A model generated the notes under the pieces. The model was not told the DNA's origin, did no database searches, and saw only the letters and a program-made list of their open reading frames with translations. Both the position numbers and the translations under genes were made by a program. A stretch of 24,145 bases of DNA from JBFKQC01 sp041627895 (GTDB lineage: Bacteria; Pseudomonadota; Alphaproteobacteria; Rhodobacterales; Rhodobacteraceae), in the NCBI GenBank assembly GCA_041627895.1, contig JBFKQC010000063.1, forward strand, positions 1 through 24,145. Direction: 5' to 3'. Below, piece after piece: positions 22,184 to 24,145 of this stretch; position 1 is the stretch's first letter, and every line of letters begins with the position of its first letter.

Positions 22184-22660
22184 CGCACCGTGACCGCATT
22201 TCTGGCCGCCGCGCTCCTGCTGTCGGGCTGCGGCGGCGACGTGGCCGACCGCCGCGCCGGCCCCGGGCTTCACCCCGGCGAAACCCCCGAGCTGCGCGCG
22301 CTGATCAACGAATACGCCGACCAGAACGGCGTGCCGCGCAGCCTGGTCCATCGCGTCGTCCAGCGCGAGAGCGACTATCGAGCGGCGGCGCGCAACGGGC
22401 CCTATTACGGGCTGATGCAGATCCTGCCCGAGACCGCGCGCACGATGGGATTCGTCGGGCCGCCCGCCGACCTGCTCGATGCCGAGACCAACCTGAGATA
22501 CGGGGTGAAATACCTGCGCGGCGCCTGGCTGGTGGCGGATGGCGACGAGGCAGAGGCGGTGGCGTGGTACGCGCGCGGCTACTACTTCGAGGCGCGCAAC
22601 CGCTGCATGCTGCGCCAAACCGGGCTGAGGGATACCGAGGTGCGGCGCCACTGCGGCTGA
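22181..22660 (+). CDS. Lytic transglycosylase, SLT domain, lipoprotein
   Basis: A small peptidoglycan-cleaving enzyme. From ATT 22181 it has 159 residues; from GTG 22190 it would have 156. The ATT version gives a proper lipoprotein signal with a basic residue, (M)RTVTAFLAAALLLSGC, with Cys17 as the lipid-bearing residue, whereas the GTG version loses the only positive charge. The SLT core shows the catalytic Glu63 in VHRVVQRESDY, YYGLMQILPETARTMGF (75-91), DAETNLRYGVKYLRG and a shortened ending VAWYARGYYFEARN. The family's usual AYNAG is AWYARG here. The two Cys near the end (142, 158) might form a disulfide. It is divergent from rimO and has a long GC-rich upstream gap without a clear promoter. 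Confidence 0.88.
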   Translation: MRTVTAFLAAALLLSGCGGDVADRRAGPGLHPGETPELRALINEYADQNGVPRSLVHRVVQRESDYRAAARNGPYYGLMQILPETARTMGFVGPPADLLDAETNLRYGVKYLRGAWLVADGDEAEAVAWYARGYYFEARNRCMLRQTGLRDTEVRRHCG

Positions 22661-22690
22661 GCCGGCCGGGCCGCACGGCCCACATTCCCG

Positions 22691-24145
22691 CTAGTCCCCG
22701 GGAATCCCGGTGCGGGCGAAGGTCGCCATGTATTCCTCGTGGATCATGTGTTCGAGCGGCGGCAGGCAGGCGCGCAGATAGCCGAGCGTCACATAGGGGT
22801 AATGGCGCTTCAGCGCCGCGGCTGCCTCATGCGCCTTGTCCGGGCGCCCGGCCAGCATGTATTCGGCGGTCAGCAGGCGATAGGCCCAGGTCACGCCGGG
22901 GTTGGCGCGCATGCCCTCCTCGATCAGACGGATCGACCCTTCGTGATCGCCCGTCATCCGCGCGCAGATGCTGCGCCCGAAGATCATGTTGAACCGGAAC
23001 GGGTCGAGCGGGCTAAGCGCCTCGGCCCGGCGGAACGCCGCCAGCGCCTCGTCCGGTTCGCCGGAATAGACGTGGCACCAGCCAAGCCGCATCCAGCCCC
23101 AGGCATTGTTCGGGTCGAGCCCGAGCGCCCGGTCGACATAGCTCTTGGCGTCGGCCATGTCGTGGCCGGCCAGCGCCAGTGCGGCGCAGACCGCGACCAG
23201 CGAGGGGGCGTGCTGGCCCATCTTCGGGATCGCCGCGTCGATCGCCTGCTGCGCCGCCGCCTGGTCTGCCGCGGGGTCGTCGGACCACATGTAGACCGGC
23301 TGTTGCGCCAGCGCCCAGGCGCGGTAGGCCAGCGCCGGCCCATGCGCCGGGTCGCGCGCCAGCGCGGCGTCGAGCAGTTCGATGGCGCGGGCGTTCTCTT
23401 CCTTGCGGTGCGCCCAGAAATGCGGCAGCGCCGTCAGCGTCAGCTCGTAGGCCGAGCGGTTCTCGGGCGGCGCGGTGCGGGCGCGGGCGATCTCGGCGGC
23501 GCGAAGGCTGGGCGCGAGCTGGCCCGCGACCTGCGCGGCGATCCGGTCCTGCAGGTCGAACAGGTCGTCCAGCCGGTCGTCGAAGCGTTCCGACCAGAGC
23601 GTGTGGCCGTCGGCGCCGCGCACCAGCTGGACCGAGATCCGCACCCGCTCGCCGGCGCGGCGCACGCTGCCCTCGACCAGGTACGAGGCGCCGAGCCGGA
23701 CCGCAGCGTCCTCGACCGTCAGGGCCTCGCCCCGCAGCGCGAACGCCGACTGCCGCGCGATCACGTCGAAGTCGCGCACCCGGCTGAGCGCGCCGGTGAT
23801 CTCTTCAACGATGCCGTCGGCGAACATGTCGCCCGCCGCTTCGCTGAGATCGTCGAACGGCAGGACCGCGATCACCGGCCGTGAATCCGCGCCCGGGGCC
23901 GGTGCCGCCGCGCCGCGGGCCGGCCGCGCACCGCGCAGCGCGTCCGCGAGCGCGCGGGTTTCGGGCTCGGGCGCGACGCCCAGCTCGCGCCTCAGCGCCG
24001 CGGCGAAACGGGCATGCGCCGCCAGCGCCGCGCTGCGCTGCCCGTCGGCGTCGAGGCCGCGCAGATGCAGCCGGTGCGCCGCCTCGTCCAGCGGATCGAG
24101 CGCAAGCGCCGCCCCGGCCTCGGCGGCGGCGCCCGCCCCGTCGCC
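22691..24145 (-). CDS. BTAD / TolB-like / TPR regulatory protein, 5' end outside window
   Basis: The frame is open to the window edge, so the start is missing; 484 residues are visible. First comes a bacterial transcriptional activator domain (ALALDPLDEAAHRLHLRGLDADGQRSAAL ... LRRELGVAPEPETRAL, coded from the edge to about 23930, given here in parts). A TolB-like domain follows: VIAVLPFDDLSEAAGDMFAD, then VRDFDVIARQSAFALRG and YLVEGSVRR. After that are TPR-type repeats (DAALARDPAHGPALAYRAWAL, DRALGLDPNNAWGWMRLGW, AEALSPLDPFRFNM). The layout matches regulators that begin with a winged-helix SARP-type DNA-binding domain, which would lie beyond the edge. The GTG at 23875 is not the start. Target genes cannot be inferred from what is visible. 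Confidence 0.85.
   Translation of the reverse strand, partial: GDGAGAAAEAGAALALDPLDEAAHRLHLRGLDADGQRSAALAAHARFAAALRRELGVAPEPETRALADALRGARPARGAAAPAPGADSRPVIAVLPFDDLSEAAGDMFADGIVEEITGALSRVRDFDVIARQSAFALRGEALTVEDAAVRLGASYLVEGSVRRAGERVRISVQLVRGADGHTLWSERFDDRLDDLFDLQDRIAAQVAGQLAPSLRAAEIARARTAPPENRSAYELTLTALPHFWAHRKEENARAIELLDAALARDPAHGPALAYRAWALAQQPVYMWSDDPAADQAAAQQAIDAAIPKMGQHAPSLVAVCAALALAGHDMADAKSYVDRALGLDPNNAWGWMRLGWCHVYSGEPDEALAAFRRAEALSPLDPFRFNMIFGRSICARMTGDHEGSIRLIEEGMRANPGVTWAYRLLTAEYMLAGRPDKAHEAAAALKRHYPYVTLGYLRACLPPLEHMIHEEYMATFARTGIPGD

Noticed and set aside
22060..22188. N-terminal extension of RimO to 22188
   Set aside because: The extra 43 residues have no RimO similarity and would overlap the transglycosylase signal peptide and its ribosome-binding site.

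Overview
The window is a stretch of very GC-rich chromosome with short intergenic gaps. It most resembles an alphaproteobacterium of the Rhodobacteraceae. The pointers are a DUF1523 protein, a tandem pair of DUF6455-type proteins behind an FnrL-like box, a structured intergenic repeat of a kind I associate with this family, and a creatinase. No tRNA, rRNA, CRISPR array, insertion sequence or phage gene is visible. The genus is not resolved.

Left third (1-7563) is metabolic. It holds the C-terminal part of a dihydrolipoyl dehydrogenase, a convergent GabD-type succinate-semialdehyde dehydrogenase, a kynurenine-formamidase-like alpha/beta hydrolase, a coupled SDR and P1/NylC-type self-processing peptidase pair on the minus strand, a VOC protein, a clear creatinase with a structured leader, and a small GlsB/YeaQ-type membrane protein.

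Centre (7760-15264) is one 7.5-kb block of nine codirectional genes, packed with ATGA/TGATG or near-zero junctions. In order they are a long coiled-coil protein (faintly TelA-like), two tiny membrane proteins, an unknown 376-residue protein, a AAA ATPase with a large private N-terminal region, a three-helix membrane protein, a 448-residue unknown (probably DUF6638), a two-helix membrane protein and a DUF1523 membrane protein. The block is interrupted by two hairpin-rich islands (10376-10514 and 12824-12949). It ends in a remarkable array of four back-to-back perfect palindromes, each centred on GTCGAC (15318-15409). I consider this operon the best candidate for an undescribed system: an ATP-driven, membrane-anchored, coiled-coil machine of unknown purpose.

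Right third (15469-24145) contains a divergent SHMT-family PLP enzyme; a 596-residue fusion of a SERAC1/PGAP1-like alpha/beta hydrolase, a transmembrane helix and an M15 (VanY-type) peptidase; a small acidic protein; an M48 lipoprotein protease; two DUF6455 proteins downstream of a near-perfect FNR box; RimO; a lipoprotein lytic transglycosylase that appears to start at ATT; and a 5'-truncated BTAD/TolB-like/TPR regulator. Three of these genes (M15 fusion, M48, lytic transglycosylase) point to the cell envelope, as do the membrane proteins of the central operon. Whether they work together is inference only.
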